This document shows positions 8,917-16,411 of a DNA stretch of 64,000 nt, piece by piece. The notes beneath the pieces are model-generated. The model made no database searches, was not told the origin of the DNA, and saw nothing but the letters and a program-made list of their open reading frames with translations. The stretch's first letter is position 1, and each line of letters starts with the position of its first letter. The stretch spans positions 2,108,001-2,172,000 of the forward strand of contig NZ_CP031425.1 of assembly GCF_003367705.1 (NCBI RefSeq), in the 5' to 3' direction. Source of the stretch: Microbacterium foliorum (GTDB taxonomy: Bacteria > Actinomycetota > Actinomycetes > Actinomycetales > Microbacteriaceae). A program made the translations under genes and the position numbers.

Positions 8917-9573
8917 TCAGGCGTGGAGCGCGTCGGCGATCGGCAGCGCCGCGTCGGCCGGGCCGTTGCCGAAGCGGATCGTGCGGCCGATGGTAGACGG
9001 GTTGCCGACGACCTCGGCGATCACCGCCGCGACGTCTGCCCGCGACACCTCGCCGTGCCCCTCGGGATCGAGAACGATACGACCGGTCGGCGCATCGAAG
9101 GTGAGGGTGCCCGGTCCGAGGATCGTGCCCTCGAGGGCGGTGCCGCGCAGATGCTCGTCCGCCGCCCACTTCGCGTCGGCGTAGGCGAAGAACCCGTCGT
9201 CCTCCGGCACTCCGTGGTCGGCCTTCGAGCCGATCCACGACACCATGACGTAGCGCGCGACATCGGCCTCGCCTGCGGCGTCCATGGTGCGGATCGCCGC
9301 ATCGCGGTCGACGGCGTACGTGCGCTCTGCGGATCCTCCGCCGGCGCCCGCTGACCAGACGACGGCGTCGTGCCCGCGGATGATGTCGGAGAGCGCCGCG
9401 GTGTCGAGGGTCTCGACGTCGGCGACGAGAGCGCGAGCGCCCGTCTGCTCGACCTCCTCGACGTGATCGGGGTTGCGGATCACGGATGTGACCTCATCGC
9501 CGCGGGCGACGAGAAGAGGGGCGAGCAGGAGTGCGATGCGGCCGTGGCCGCCGAAGACGATGATTCGCGACAT
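8917..9573 (-). CDS. NAD(P)H-binding atypical SDR (NmrA-like)
   Basis: This 218-residue Rossmann protein starts MSRIIVFGGHGRIALLLAPLL, a GGxGxIG-type dinucleotide site, and carries DAVVWSAGAGGG and YVMVSWIG typical of the atypical SDR/NmrA-like group (YwnB/YtfG-like). The classical YxxxK pair is absent, so it may sense redox cofactor or reduce an unknown substrate. The gene starts six bases after a TAGGGT hexamer, with AAAG in between, and probably forms a leaderless unit that also carries the GH3 gene. Confidence 0.8.
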   Translation of the reverse strand: MSRIIVFGGHGRIALLLAPLLVARGDEVTSVIRNPDHVEEVEQTGARALVADVETLDTAALSDIIRGHDAVVWSAGAGGGSAERTYAVDRDAAIRTMDAAGEADVARYVMVSWIGSKADHGVPEDDGFFAYADAKWAADEHLRGTALEGTILGPGTLTFDAPTGRIVLDPEGHGEVSRADVAAVIAEVVGNPSTIGRTIRFGNGPADAALPIADALHA

Positions 9574-9579
9574 GCTTTC

Positions 9580-9585
9580 ACCCTA
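9580..9585 (-). promoter_or_regulatory. -10 hexamer of leaderless NAD(P)-binding gene
   Basis: TAGGGT on the minus strand, then six bases (GAAAGC), then ATG at 9573. Confidence 0.5.
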
Positions 9586-9618
9586 CGCGCCTCTGCCGAC
9601 ACCGGCTCGGGGGTGCGC

Positions 9619-10146
9619 TCAGCGAGGACCCTGCGAGCTGTCGATGACGAAGGCCTGCGGGTGCCCAGGGAGGTAGCGGACCACGACAGGCTCGCCGGAG
9701 GGCAGGTAGGCATCGCGATCCGGGTACACGGCCGGGGTGAAGAAGTTGCTCTCGATCGTGTACTCCACCCCGCTCGGGGTCGTGAACGTCACCCAGTCGC
9801 CGTCGACGGTGCCGGTCGTCGGCTGACCGTGCTCGTGGATGTAGGCGCGCGTGATCGGCACCCCCGTGAGGCTGAGGATGCCGATCACGAGGTTCGCCAG
9901 CATGACGACGGCGAGCACCCGGAACACGAGGCGGCGCACAGCGCCCACCGCCCTCCCACGCGTGGCGATGTGGCCGTGGAGCAGCCCTTCGCGCTCTCGG
10001 ACGCGCCGCAGCGACGCTCCGGGCGCTGCACCGCCCGCGGACATGGCGAACAGTCCGAGGATCGAGAAGCCCGCGATGAACACCATCGCGTACCCGTGCG
10101 ACGCGGGGAAGTCGATCAGCCAGATGAGTGTGTCGAGGATGTTCAT
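9619..10146 (-). CDS. Membrane protein with DUF3592-like domain
   Basis: This 175-residue protein has a first transmembrane segment (about 14-38), a cytoplasmic arginine-rich loop, a second segment (about 70-92) and an exposed C-terminal beta-domain. The latter has GTVDGDWVTFTTPSGVEYTIESNFFTP and VVVRYLPGHPQAFV, the pattern of DUF3592 proteins (a variable strand pair followed by YxPxxP-like text). Its ATG overlaps the stop of the upstream membrane gene by ATGA, so the two are translationally coupled and likely work together. No enzymatic residues are evident. Confidence 0.7.
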   Translation of the reverse strand: MNILDTLIWLIDFPASHGYAMVFIAGFSILGLFAMSAGGAAPGASLRRVREREGLLHGHIATRGRAVGAVRRLVFRVLAVVMLANLVIGILSLTGVPITRAYIHEHGQPTTGTVDGDWVTFTTPSGVEYTIESNFFTPAVYPDRDAYLPSGEPVVVRYLPGHPQAFVIDSSQGPR

Positions 10147-10934
10147 CGTCCGGCCTCCTTCTCGATCGTCACGGCCACGGTCTTCGGATCCTCGCGCCGG
10201 TAGAAGGCCCAGATCGGTGAGCCGACCTGGAACCGCGAGATCGCCTCGGGGTACGCGAACACCGTGGTGTCGGCCTCCCACGTCGAAGCGCCTTCGGGGG
10301 CCATGAGCACCTTCAGCTCGAGCTCGCTCTGCCCCTCTCTGCGCCTCCCTGTCGGGCGCACGGACAGGACGGAGGCCGGCACCTGGATGCCGGTCGTCCG
10401 CGCCTTCACCTGACGGGGATCGATGAGGCCGCGATCGATCCTCCACTGCAGCAGCGCGTCACGCACCGACGGGTCCGTGATGTCGGCGAGTTCGACCGCA
10501 TCCTGATCCGTGACGCTGTACCGCACGGGGATCGGTTGACCGACCTGGAGCGATGAGAGGTCGGTGTTCTCGACCAGCATCCGCAGCTGTCCGATGAAGT
10601 CGTCGCCCGTCTTCGGTGCGACTCGGATGAAGAGGTCGTATTGCGGGACGTCGTTGACGGTGAGGCCGGTGCGGGAGATCTCGACGATGCTGCCCACGCC
10701 GATCTGCGACTCACCGCGGACACGCTTGCGGCGACCGAGGCCCGACATCGAGCCGCCGAGGGTGAGGAGCAATCCCCAGGCGACTCCGATGATGATCGGC
10801 CCACCCAGCGTGTCCTCTCCGGAGAACGGGAGGATCGAGTTCCGCTGATCGACCCCGAACAGCCCCTCGCCGGTCCAGATCACGAGCCACACCGACAGCA
10901 GCAGCCAAATGACCAGGAGGATGATGCGGATCAT
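10143..10934 (-). CDS. Membrane protein, partner of the DUF3592-like protein
   Basis: This 263-residue protein has two N-terminal transmembrane helices (about 3-22 and 45-65) and then two beta-rich segments. One reads VGSIVEISRTGLTVNDVPQYDLFIRV and the other VPASVLSVRPTGRRREGQSELELKVLM, so the body looks like a duplicated DUF3592-type module. This resembles conserved actinobacterial envelope proteins without assigned function. A TACGCT hexamer six bases before the ATG suggests leaderless transcription of the two-gene unit. Confidence 0.7.
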   Translation of the reverse strand: MIRIILLVIWLLLSVWLVIWTGEGLFGVDQRNSILPFSGEDTLGGPIIIGVAWGLLLTLGGSMSGLGRRKRVRGESQIGVGSIVEISRTGLTVNDVPQYDLFIRVAPKTGDDFIGQLRMLVENTDLSSLQVGQPIPVRYSVTDQDAVELADITDPSVRDALLQWRIDRGLIDPRQVKARTTGIQVPASVLSVRPTGRRREGQSELELKVLMAPEGASTWEADTTVFAYPEAISRFQVGSPIWAFYRREDPKTVAVTIEKEAGR

Positions 10935-10940
10935 GCCACC

Positions 10941-10946
10941 AGCGTA
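10941..10946 (-). promoter_or_regulatory. -10 hexamer of the DUF3592-like pair
   Basis: TACGCT on the minus strand, then GGTGGC, then ATG at 10934. Confidence 0.45.
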
Positions 10947-10958
10947 GCGACCGAGCAT

Positions 10959-11013
10959 CGACTCACACGGTGCGGACGGGCGAGATCGCGCCGACTCACA
11001 CGGTGCGGACGGG
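10959..11013. repeat. 22-bp direct repeat at the end of the flavoprotein gene
   Basis: An identical 22-bp sequence occurs at 10959-10980 and 10992-11013, offset by 33 bp. The second copy holds the last codons and TGA of the flavoprotein gene, and the first lies just beyond it, so a short tandem duplication copied the gene end. Confidence 0.7.
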
Positions 11014-12060
11014 TGCCGCAGCCAACGCGCGCTGCACGCCCGTCGCCGCCGAGCGGCCCGCGCGGTTCGCCCCGATGGTGCTCGCCGAGGGGCCGTAGCC
11101 GACGAGCTGGATCCGAGGGTCCCGCACCGCGGTGGTGCCACGGCCATGTCGATCGAGCTGGATGCCGCCGGCCGCACTGCGCAGATGCAGTGGTGCGAGA
11201 TGAGAGATCGCGGGACGGAAGCCGGTCGCCCACAGGATCACGTCGACGCGCTCGAACGACCCGTCAGCCCACCGCACGCCATCGGGCTCGATGCTCTGGA
11301 ACATCGGCAGACGCGCGGCGTAGGCACCGAGGCGCTCCGCCTCGCGCTCCTGCGGGCGCAGCATCAGACCCGTCACGCTGACCACGCTCTGCGGGGGAAG
11401 GCCCTGCGCCACCCGCTGCTCGACGAGTGCGACCGCGGCCGCCCCGGCTTCAGGGGTGAAGTCGTCATCGCGCCACACGGGCTCGCGACGGGTCGCCCAG
11501 AGCGTGTCTGTGAGCGGGGCAAGCGCCCCGAGGAACTGCACGGCCGACGCGCCGCCGCCGACCACCAGCACCCGCTTGCCGATGAAATGCTGCGGGCCCG
11601 GATAGTCGACCGTGTGCAGCTGCTCCCCGACGAAGGTCTCCATGCAGGGATAGTGCGGGATGAACGGATGCGTCCAGGTGCCCGTCGCGTTCACCAGGGT
11701 ACGTGTGCGCCACTCGCGCTCCCCCGCACGCACCCGGAGGATGCCGTCGTCGTCCTCGACACGATCCACCCGCACCGGCCGAACGACGGGGAGTCGATGC
11801 GCGCGCTCGTAGGCGGCGAAGTATGCCGGCACCGCGATGTTCGCGCGCTGGCCGTCACGCGGAGGGGGTGTGTCACCCGGCAGCTCGGCCACGCCGTGCA
11901 CGTCCCGCATCGTCAACGCATCCCACCGGTGACGCCATGCACCGCCCGGCTCGGCGTCCGAATCGAGCACCACGTGCGAGAGCCCCAGACGGGTCAGATG
12001 GAAGGATGACGAGAGTCCGGCTTGACCGGCGCCGATCACGAGACTGTCCAGGATGCTCAC
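10996..12060 (-). CDS. FAD/NAD(P)-dependent monooxygenase-like oxidoreductase
   Basis: This ~354-residue flavoprotein has an N-terminal FAD site GAGQAGLSSSFHL (GxGxxG at about 10-15), GGAWRHRW typical of flavin monooxygenases, a second Rossmann motif VLVVGGGASAVQFLG for NADPH, and the late motif DVILWATGFRPAISHL. This is the FMO / Baeyer-Villiger-related or putative flavoprotein CzcO-like group; the substrate is unknown. The GTG at 12060 is preferred because the conserved fold starts there; ATG codons at 12102 and 12099 would add 14 or 13 residues. The gene faces away from tRNA-Ala and stands alone. Confidence 0.82.
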   Translation of the reverse strand: MSILDSLVIGAGQAGLSSSFHLTRLGLSHVVLDSDAEPGGAWRHRWDALTMRDVHGVAELPGDTPPPRDGQRANIAVPAYFAAYERAHRLPVVRPVRVDRVEDDDGILRVRAGEREWRTRTLVNATGTWTHPFIPHYPCMETFVGEQLHTVDYPGPQHFIGKRVLVVGGGASAVQFLGALAPLTDTLWATRREPVWRDDDFTPEAGAAAVALVEQRVAQGLPPQSVVSVTGLMLRPQEREAERLGAYAARLPMFQSIEPDGVRWADGSFERVDVILWATGFRPAISHLAPLHLRSAAGGIQLDRHGRGTTAVRDPRIQLVGYGPSASTIGANRAGRSAATGVQRALAAAPVRTV

Positions 12061-12127
12061 GGTGATGTCAACGCCCGCGAGGCCCGGAGTGTTCCGCATC
12101 ATGACGCGCCCGGGCGGCGCCGCCCGA

Positions 12128-12155
12128 TTGGTGCTGCGCGCGATCCGTGTAGTAC
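12128..12155 (+). promoter_or_regulatory. Promoter of tRNA-Ala
   Basis: TTGGTG (12128-12133) and TAGTAC (12150-12155) are separated by 16 bp, about 38 bp before the tRNA. Confidence 0.45.
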
Positions 12156-12193
12156 TCTGTTCAAGTTGCTTCGAGCAGTTCGGAAGCAGTTCT

Positions 12194-12266
12194 GGGCCTG
12201 TGGCGCAGCTGGTAGCGCACCTGCATGGCATGCAGGGGGTCGGGGGTTCGAGTCCCCCCAGGTCCA
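12194..12266 (+). tRNA. tRNA-Ala (GGC anticodon)
   Basis: The 73-nt cloverleaf has an acceptor stem GGGCCTG/CAGGTCC with one G-T pair, a D arm GCGCAGCTGGTAGCGC, an anticodon stem CCTGC/GCAGG around the loop ATGGCAT, and GGTTCGAGTCC in the T arm. The anticodon GGC reads GCC, the commonest alanine codon at this GC content. The CCA end is not encoded. A strong terminator follows at once. Confidence 0.96.
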
Positions 12267-12274
12267 CAACGAAA

Positions 12275-12299
12275 CCCGCGAGAAATCGCGGGTTTTTTT
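12275..12299 (+). terminator. Rho-independent terminator of tRNA-Ala
   Basis: A perfect 7-bp stem CCCGCGA/TCGCGGG with a GAAA loop is followed by seven Ts. This is one of only two hairpins with a true T-tract that I found in the window. Confidence 0.92.
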
Positions 12300-12358
12300 G
12301 TGTTCTTCAACGGTTTCGCAGCGGCGCCGACGCTTCCGGCACGCCTCGTCTACTGACC

Positions 12359-12364
12359 TAAGGT
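12359..12364 (+). promoter_or_regulatory. -10 hexamer of DUF2809 gene
   Basis: TAAGGT is followed by six bases (GAGGAG) and ATG at 12371. The GAGGAG touches the start codon and cannot work as a normally spaced ribosome site. Confidence 0.45.
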
Positions 12365-12370
12365 GAGGAG

Positions 12371-12811
12371 ATGAACTCGGGTGAGGCGCGGACGATCGAC
12401 ACTCGTTCCCGTCGCCCGCGCCTTCTGGTGGATGTTCTCTTGGTCGTCGTTGCGGGGCTTGTCGTGTTTGTGCAGGCCGGCGGGACGTGGTGGGGCGGTC
12501 TGGCTGGCGACGCGCTGTACGCCGCGCTCATCTACCTCATCTTCGCGATCGCGTTTCCGCGAACGAAGGTCACGGCCATCGCCGCCGTCGCGTTCGCCAT
12601 CTGCGCGGCCATCGAACTGTTCCAGCTGACGGGAATGCCAACGACCTGGGCGGATGCCTTCTGGCCCATTCGGCTGGTCCTCGGAGTGGGGTTCGACCCG
12701 CTCGACCTGGTCGCGTACGCAGTGGGCTCGGCCGCTGCGGCCGGCTACGACACGGTGCTCTGGCGCGCTGGCTACGGAGCGAGTTCCCGCCCCACAGAGA
12801 CGGCTCCGTGA
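12371..12811 (+). CDS. DUF2809 membrane protein
   Basis: This 146-residue protein has four predicted transmembrane stretches (about 18-35, 39-58, 65-82 and 104-125). The AIAAVAFAICAAIELFQLTG and DPLDLVAYAVGSAAAAGYD segments match the DUF2809 / YjgA-like membrane family, which is of unknown function. It is monocistronic, lies after the tRNA-Ala terminator, and has a likely leaderless start. Confidence 0.78.
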   Translation: MNSGEARTIDTRSRRPRLLVDVLLVVVAGLVVFVQAGGTWWGGLAGDALYAALIYLIFAIAFPRTKVTAIAAVAFAICAAIELFQLTGMPTTWADAFWPIRLVLGVGFDPLDLVAYAVGSAAAAGYDTVLWRAGYGASSRPTETAP

Positions 12812-12868
12812 GATGCACAGAGCCTCGGGCCGTCAGGTCTCCCTGCCCTGATGCGTCCCCTGATACCG

Positions 12869-13111
12869 CTAGTCCTGAACGGCCCCGCGTCGGCGGGAAC
12901 GAGACTCCGAGTCGCGAGCTTCGACGAGGAACCACGCGCCCGGGCCCAAGAAGGGAACCACAAGGATTGCGAAAGACCACAGGAGGACCTGGAGTGCTGA
13001 GAGACCCCTGGTCCGAATGAGCGACACGAACGCGAAGATGGCCAGGGCAAAACCGGCCACCAGGGCGGCCATGACGAGCCCGTCAGTGAGTGTCGGAATG
13101 AGCGGGTTCAT
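12869..13111 (-). CDS. PLDc_N-domain small membrane protein
   Basis: This 80-residue protein has two transmembrane helices (about 10-30 and 40-62) and the PLDc_N signature LLWSFAILVVPFLGPGAWFLVEARDSES, found at the N-terminus of cardiolipin synthases and as stand-alone actinobacterial proteins. There is no phospholipase HKD motif, so it is not an enzyme by itself. A GGAG four bases before the ATG serves as ribosome site. The 223-bp gap to the next gene contains an imperfect hairpin around 13227-13255 (CAAGTCC arms) and no gene. Confidence 0.72.
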   Translation of the reverse strand: MNPLIPTLTDGLVMAALVAGFALAIFAFVSLIRTRGLSALQVLLWSFAILVVPFLGPGAWFLVEARDSESRSRRRGAVQD

Positions 13112-13334
13112 GATTCTCCGTAGGCTCGGGCTGCTCGGGCATGACTCACGCTGAAGCGGGCCCGCTCGGGGTCAGATCTCGGTGTTATCGCCAGCCATCG
13201 CTGAGAACGCTACCGGAACCGTTCCCCAAGTCCTGTTCCCTGCGCCAGGGACTTGCTATCTGCGGTCGTCCTGGATAGAAAGGCGAGGCCGTCCTTGATC
13301 TCCTCGACGGCTCTTCGACAACTGGAGGCTACGG

Positions 13335-14468
13335 GTGCTGGGACTCTTCCGACGCGCTGAGACGATGATCGACAGCGCGGTGCCCCGCCCCGAACCCGGG
13401 CTCTGGTCGCGCGGTTTCGGCCTCGCAGCGACGAGGAGTCTGCAGACGCTCGCCGTGCTCGCACTCGTCGCGGTCGGCGTGCTGGTCATCACGCAGTTGT
13501 CGCTGGTCTTCATTCCGGTGACCATCGCCCTGATCCTCGCGTGTGCGATCCATCCGCTGGTCGCCTTCATGCGCCGGCGCGGCGTCCCCTCCATCCTCGC
13601 GACCTGGATCGCGCTGATCGGCATCATCGTGGTGCTGGGCGGCGTCGTCTGGGTGATCGTGCTCACCGTGCGCTCCCAGTGGGACGACCTCGTCGATTCC
13701 GCCAGCGACGGCATCGCCCAGGTCACGTCATGGCTGAACACGCTCCCCTTCGATTTCGCGTCGATCGACCTCGACGACGTGTGGGCCGGTGCCGGTGACT
13801 TCCTCACCAGCGCCTCCTTCGGACGCGGGGCGCTCGCCGGCGTCTCCGCGACCGCGAGCTTCTTCACCGGGCTCGCCCTGATGATCGTCGTGCTGTTCTT
13901 CTTCCTCAAAGACGGTCCGCGCATCTGGGAGTTCCTGCTTCGCCCGTTCACGGGTGCCAGCTACGAGCGTGCCCGTCGCATCGGCGACAAGACCGTCGAC
14001 GTGTTCGGCGGCTACATCCGCGGGACCTCGATCGTCGCTGCGGCGGACGCCCTCGGCATCGGGATCGGGCTCGCGATCCTCCAGATCCCGCTCGCGCTCC
14101 CGCTCGCCGTGATCGTGTTCCTCACGGCCTTCATCCCGCTCGTGGGAGCGACGGCGGCCGGCATTCTCGCGGCACTGGTCGCCCTCGTCACACACGGCCC
14201 ACTGGCTGCGCTCATCGTCATCGGCATCGTGGTGCTGGTCAACCAGCTCGAGGGCAACTTCCTGCAGCCGGTCGTGATGGCGCGGTCGCTCAAGCTGCAC
14301 GCCCTCGTCATCCTCCTCGCTCTGACCACCGGCACGATCCTCGGGGGAATCGTCGGCGCCGTCCTCTCGGTGCCGATCGCCGCGGTCGCGTGGGGCATCA
14401 TCACGGTGTGGGACGGCGAGAACACGCCCGCCAAGCCGTTCCGCAAGAAGCGCCCCGAAGAGGTCTGA
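13335..14468 (+). CDS. AI-2E family transporter
   Basis: This 377-residue membrane protein has about eight transmembrane segments. It begins with paired helices (LAVLALVAVGVLVITQLSLVFIPVTIALILA), has a long extracytoplasmic middle, and a C-terminal block with LVNQLEGNFLQPVVMARSLKLHALVILLAL, which carries the family's PxxxG/E-type signature. Members (TqsA, YdiK, PerM-like) export AI-2 or other small molecules or act in sodium/proton exchange; the name does not fix the substrate. The GTG start has a GGAGG ribosome site six bases ahead. A long hairpin overlaps its stop codon. Confidence 0.87.
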   Translation: MLGLFRRAETMIDSAVPRPEPGLWSRGFGLAATRSLQTLAVLALVAVGVLVITQLSLVFIPVTIALILACAIHPLVAFMRRRGVPSILATWIALIGIIVVLGGVVWVIVLTVRSQWDDLVDSASDGIAQVTSWLNTLPFDFASIDLDDVWAGAGDFLTSASFGRGALAGVSATASFFTGLALMIVVLFFFLKDGPRIWEFLLRPFTGASYERARRIGDKTVDVFGGYIRGTSIVAAADALGIGIGLAILQIPLALPLAVIVFLTAFIPLVGATAAGILAALVALVTHGPLAALIVIGIVVLVNQLEGNFLQPVVMARSLKLHALVILLALTTGTILGGIVGAVLSVPIAAVAWGIITVWDGENTPAKPFRKKRPEEV

Positions 14469-14507
14469 GCCGTGTCGCGACCGGCCGCCGCCGGTCGCGA
14501 CACGGCT
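14468..14507 (+). terminator. Terminator after AI-2E transporter gene
   Basis: A perfect 18-bp stem with a CGCC loop begins on the last base of the stop codon. It is followed by GCTCGGAG rather than a T-tract. Confidence 0.7.
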
Positions 14508-14532
14508 GCTCGGAGTCTCTCCCGACTCGTGC

Positions 14533-14538
14533 CAGACT
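14533..14538 (+). promoter_or_regulatory. -10 hexamer of the copper/heme cassette
   Basis: CAGACT is followed by six bases (TGACGG) and GTG at 14545, matching the leaderless layout seen elsewhere in the window, apart from the first base. Confidence 0.4.
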
Positions 14539-14544
14539 TGACGG

Positions 14545-15150
14545 GTGACCGAGTCCAGGAAGCCCGCCGTCGTCCGCGGCTTCGCTGCGTCGTCGCTCGC
14601 GATCTTCACCGCTCTCGCCGGTCACCTCACCGGCGGCGGGGCTATGCCCGGACCTCTGGGAATCGTCGTGCCCTGGCTGCTCTCCGTGATGATCTGCGTC
14701 CTGCTCGCGGGACGCCGTCTCTCCTTGGCCCGCATGAGCCTGTCGGTCGTGCTGAGCCAGTTCCTCTTCCACGTGCTGTTCGTGCTCGGCACCGTCACCC
14801 CGTCGGGTGTCTCTGCGCCCCACGTGCACGGCGGGCCGGTGGTGATCCCCGCAGGGCCCGGCATCTCTGAGGCCGTCGTCGCCGATGGCAGCATGTGGAT
14901 CGGCCACGGCATCGCCGCCCTGGTGACCGTCCTCGCCCTGCACAGGGGAGAACGCCTGATCCTCGCTCTGCGCACGCTGTCCGGGCAGGCCGTGCGTTGG
15001 ATGCGGCGTCGGCTCGACGCCGCCCTCGTCCGTCCCGCTCTTCCCGCGTTCGTCCGCACTCGCGGAGAGTTCCTTCTCCGGCGCGCGTCCGCCCCCGTTC
15101 ACCTCACGACCCTTCGAGGCCGCGCCCCTCCGGCGATCCCTGCGATCTGA
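14545..15150 (+). CDS. Membrane protein of the copper/heme cassette, unknown function
   Basis: This 201-residue protein has four likely transmembrane segments (about 12-32, 37-55, 62-82 and 112-132) and a basic cytoplasmic tail. The loop after the third helix reads SGVSAPHVHGGPVV, and the fourth helix starts MWIGHGIAAL, so histidines and methionine face the outside or lie in the membrane where copper could bind. I do not recognise the family. It lies 119 bp before copC in the same direction, and its position argues for a role in copper handling. The GTG start follows the leaderless pattern. Confidence 0.65.
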   Translation: MTESRKPAVVRGFAASSLAIFTALAGHLTGGGAMPGPLGIVVPWLLSVMICVLLAGRRLSLARMSLSVVLSQFLFHVLFVLGTVTPSGVSAPHVHGGPVVIPAGPGISEAVVADGSMWIGHGIAALVTVLALHRGERLILALRTLSGQAVRWMRRRLDAALVRPALPAFVRTRGEFLLRRASAPVHLTTLRGRAPPAIPAI

Positions 15151-15269
15151 TCCGCGCGCGCGGCCGCAACGGCCCCGACGCGCGTCCTCGCCGTGTGCCC
15201 CTGCGCTCACGGCGCTGCACGCAGGAACGACGTCGATGATCGACGTCCGTCGAAAGGTCTCCCCCTCCC

Positions 15270-15866
15270 ATGTCCCCTCTCCGCAGATCTGCGGTGGGGC
15301 TGGCGCTGGCCGCCGTCGCGGTGTTCGCGTCGGCCGTCCCCGCGTCCGCCCACGACCAACTCGTCTCGAGCACCCCCGGCGACGGGGAACAGCTCGCGTC
15401 CGCACCCTCGACCGTGTCGATGACGTTCTCGGGCGAACTGCTCGTGCTGGATTCCGAGCTGACCGGTGCCGTCGTGCTCGTCGTCGACGAGTCCGGCACG
15501 GACTGGGTGACCGGCCCGGTCACGGTCGCCGGGAACACGGTCACCGCGCCGTTGGATCCTGAGATGCCGGTGGCCGGCTACCAGGTGCGGTGGCAGGTCG
15601 TATCGGAGGACGGACACCCGATCTCGGGCGTCATCCCCTTCACGATCGGCGATGCCGAGCCGATGCCGATCGGCTCGACGCCAGCCGGCGAGCCGGATGA
15701 CGGACCGGACGCGACCCCCTCGACCCCTGCCGCAGATCAGATCGCCGACGAGACGGGCGGCGCCACCCGGGTGCTGCTCGTCGGAGCAGGCGGGGCGGCC
15801 GTGGCCGCGCTCGCCTTCGTCCTGTATCGAATCCTTCGTCGTCCTCGCACGACAGATGAGCTGTGA
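15270..15866 (+). CDS. CopC-domain copper resistance/uptake protein
   Basis: This 198-residue exported protein has a signal peptide ending SAVPASA-HDQLVSSTPGDG, so the mature chain begins with the histidine that forms part of the CopC Cu(II) site. The beta-barrel domain (about 28-125) ends with YQVRWQVVSEDGHPISGVIPFTI, which carries the second conserved copper histidine (DGHP). A proline/threonine linker and one C-terminal transmembrane helix (about 166-188) anchor it. There is no fused CopD. The ribosome site GAAAGG lies before the ATG. Confidence 0.9.
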   Translation: MSPLRRSAVGLALAAVAVFASAVPASAHDQLVSSTPGDGEQLASAPSTVSMTFSGELLVLDSELTGAVVLVVDESGTDWVTGPVTVAGNTVTAPLDPEMPVAGYQVRWQVVSEDGHPISGVIPFTIGDAEPMPIGSTPAGEPDDGPDATPSTPAADQIADETGGATRVLLVGAGGAAVAALAFVLYRILRRPRTTDEL

Positions 15867-15877
15867 AAGGCACCATC

Positions 15878-16411
15878 ATGCACACCACCCCCCTTTCCCG
15901 AGTGACCGCGATCCTCACGGTCTCGCTGCTCGCCCTCACCGGCTGCGCGGCCGGCAGCGCGCCCGCCGAGACGAAGAGCGCCCCTGCGGGCGACGTCGTC
16001 ATGATCGACGATGCCTGGGTCAAGGCGGCCGATGACGGCATGTCGGCCGCGTTCGGCGTGCTCTCCAACAGCGGCGACGAGGATGTGACCGTGGTCTCGG
16101 TCTCCTCCCCCGCCTCCGACATGATGGAGCTGCACGAGACCGTCGAGAACGAGTCCGGCGAGATGGTCATGCGCGAGATCGAGGGCGGATTCGTCATCCC
16201 CGCCGGCTCGGAGCTCACGCTGGAGCCGGGCGGGAACCACATCATGCTGATGGATCTCACCGCGCCGCTGCTCGCCGGCGACGAGGCGACGTTCACCCTC
16301 ACCTTCTCCGACGACTCGACCTACGAGTTCAGCGCTCCGGTGAAGGACTACTCGGGCGCGAACGAGAACTACGAAGACGGCTCCGAGCACGAAGAGGGCA
16401 TGGATCACTGA
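15878..16411 (+). CDS. PCu(A)C copper chaperone lipoprotein
   Basis: This 177-residue protein has a lipobox LALTGC (C23), so it is anchored outside the membrane. The PCu(A)C Cu(I) motif H(M)x10Mx~21HxM is visible as MELHETVENESGEM followed by GGNHIMLM. Such chaperones deliver copper to cytochrome oxidase or other extracytoplasmic copper enzymes. The ATG at 15878 has GAAAGG seven bases upstream; a GTG at 15863 would overlap the copC stop but lacks a ribosome site. The C-terminus (ENYEDGSEHEEGMDH) is acidic with extra histidine and methionine. The stop overlaps the next ATG (TGATG). Confidence 0.9.
   Translation: MHTTPLSRVTAILTVSLLALTGCAAGSAPAETKSAPAGDVVMIDDAWVKAADDGMSAAFGVLSNSGDEDVTVVSVSSPASDMMELHETVENESGEMVMREIEGGFVIPAGSELTLEPGGNHIMLMDLTAPLLAGDEATFTLTFSDDSTYEFSAPVKDYSGANENYEDGSEHEEGMDH

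Noticed and set aside
8917..9238. Extending the GH3 gene upstream to 9238
   Set aside because: The longer frame overlaps almost half of the NAD(P)-binding gene and has no export signal; the GTG at 8911 gives a proper signal peptide.
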